A stretch of 13,147 bases of DNA from Actinomycetota bacterium (lineage in GTDB: Bacteria; Actinomycetota; Actinomycetes; Streptosporangiales; Streptosporangiaceae), in assembly GCA_003168295.1 (NCBI GenBank), contig PMST01000465.1:324-13470 (forward strand), given 5' to 3'. A program made the position numbers and the translations under genes. This document shows positions 12,661 to 13,147 of the stretch, one piece after another; the stretch's first letter is position 1, and each line of letters starts with the position of its first letter. Below the pieces are notes generated by a model. The model was not told the origin of the DNA. It searched no databases and was given only the letters and a program-made list of their open reading frames with translations.

Positions 12661-13147
12661 ATGGCCGACAAGATCGCCATCATCGGCGCCGGAGCGATCG
12701 GTGGCGTGCTCACCCAGGCCGCTTACCAGGCCGGACATGATGTCACGTTGTGCGTGCGCACGCCGATCCCGTCGCTATCGGTGCGGAGCGATGGCGACAC
12801 GCGGCAGGTGCCCGTCAGGATCACCGCGGATCCCGGCTCGCCGCCTGGCCCGGCCGACTGGGTGCTGCTCACGACGAAGGGACACCAGACGGCGGGTGCC
12901 GCAGCCTGGCTGCGAAGGCTCGCCGGGCCGGGCACGGTCGTCGTGGCCGTGCAGAACGGCGTCGAGCACGCCGGGCGGCTGGCGCCGCTACGGCTGCCGG
13001 GCCCGGTCCTGCCCGCGCTCGCCTACATCGCGGCGCGGCGCGAGTCGCCAGGCCGGGTGGTGCACGTGTCGGGAAGGCGCGTGGTGGTGCCGCAGGACGC
13101 GGCCGGGACCGCATTGGCCGCGCTGCTGGCCGACGGCCCGGTGGACG
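12661..13147 (+). CDS. panE: 2-dehydropantoate 2-reductase family protein (ApbA/PanE), truncated by the window end
   Basis: The first 162 residues of an open frame run off the right edge. The N-terminus IAIIGAGAIGGVLTQAAYQA is a Rossmann motif (Gly9-x-Gly11-x2-Gly14) for NADPH, followed by VTLCVRTP. DWVLLTTKGHQT and VVVAVQNGVEH are typical of ketopantoate reductases, which reduce 2-dehydropantoate to pantoate in pantothenate synthesis. The catalytic Lys and Glu of the C-terminal domain lie outside the window, so activity cannot be judged. Related proteins of this family act on other keto acids, so the symbol is tentative. Start ATG 12661 follows a leaderless -10, and a palindrome in the promoter suggests regulation. 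Confidence 0.83.
   Translation, partial: MADKIAIIGAGAIGGVLTQAAYQAGHDVTLCVRTPIPSLSVRSDGDTRQVPVRITADPGSPPGPADWVLLTTKGHQTAGAAAWLRRLAGPGTVVVAVQNGVEHAGRLAPLRLPGPVLPALAYIAARRESPGRVVHVSGRRVVVPQDAAGTALAALLADGPVD

Noticed and set aside
1..13147. CRISPR arrays, tRNA or rRNA genes, insertion sequences, phage genes
   Set aside because: No spaced short repeats, no tRNA-like T-arm or cloverleaf, no transposase or phage structural motifs were found on either strand.

Overview
The window is high-GC DNA with GTG and ATG starts and several leaderless-type promoters. Its gene families are mostly actinobacterial: a RskA-like anti-sigma factor, a membrane domain typical of actinobacterial sensor kinases, DUF1348 and Glyoxalase_6-type VOC proteins. 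I infer a soil-type, high-GC actinomycete, but no gene here fixes the genus.

Layout. 1-1500 looks partly decayed: a C-terminal gene fragment, a small acidic ORF with a strong ribosome site, a frameshifted small gene, and a hicA toxin gene broken by an internal deletion beside an intact hicB antitoxin gene. 1551-2813 (minus) encodes a polytopic membrane protein that looks like a sensor-kinase input module without its kinase. 3233-3676 (plus) is a VOC-fold protein. 3740-6154 (minus) is a GH15 glucoamylase-like enzyme with no signal peptide. 6501-6959 (minus) is an NTF2-like DUF1348 protein. 6960-7648 is a 0.7 kb intergenic region with two copies of a promoter-plus-leader element. 7649-9826 is a large membrane-embedded processive family 2 glycosyltransferase. 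10075-11569 is an overlapping ECF sigma factor / zinc-binding anti-sigma pair. 11771-12568 is a four-helix membrane protein. 12661 to the end is the N-terminal part of a ketopantoate reductase-like protein.

How the genes may work together. The most coherent unit is 7.1-11.6 kb. An AACC-N16-CGTA motif, typical of ECF promoters, occurs in both leader copies upstream of the glycosyltransferase, and a related AACC-N17-CGTT motif lies just upstream of the sigma gene. The simplest model is that an envelope signal sensed by the anti-sigma factor releases the sigma factor, which activates its own operon and the polysaccharide synthase. The leader before the synthase also holds a terminator-like hairpin with a T run, which suggests a second, post-initiation control. 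This model is inference; the motifs, hairpins and gene order are visible in the sequence.
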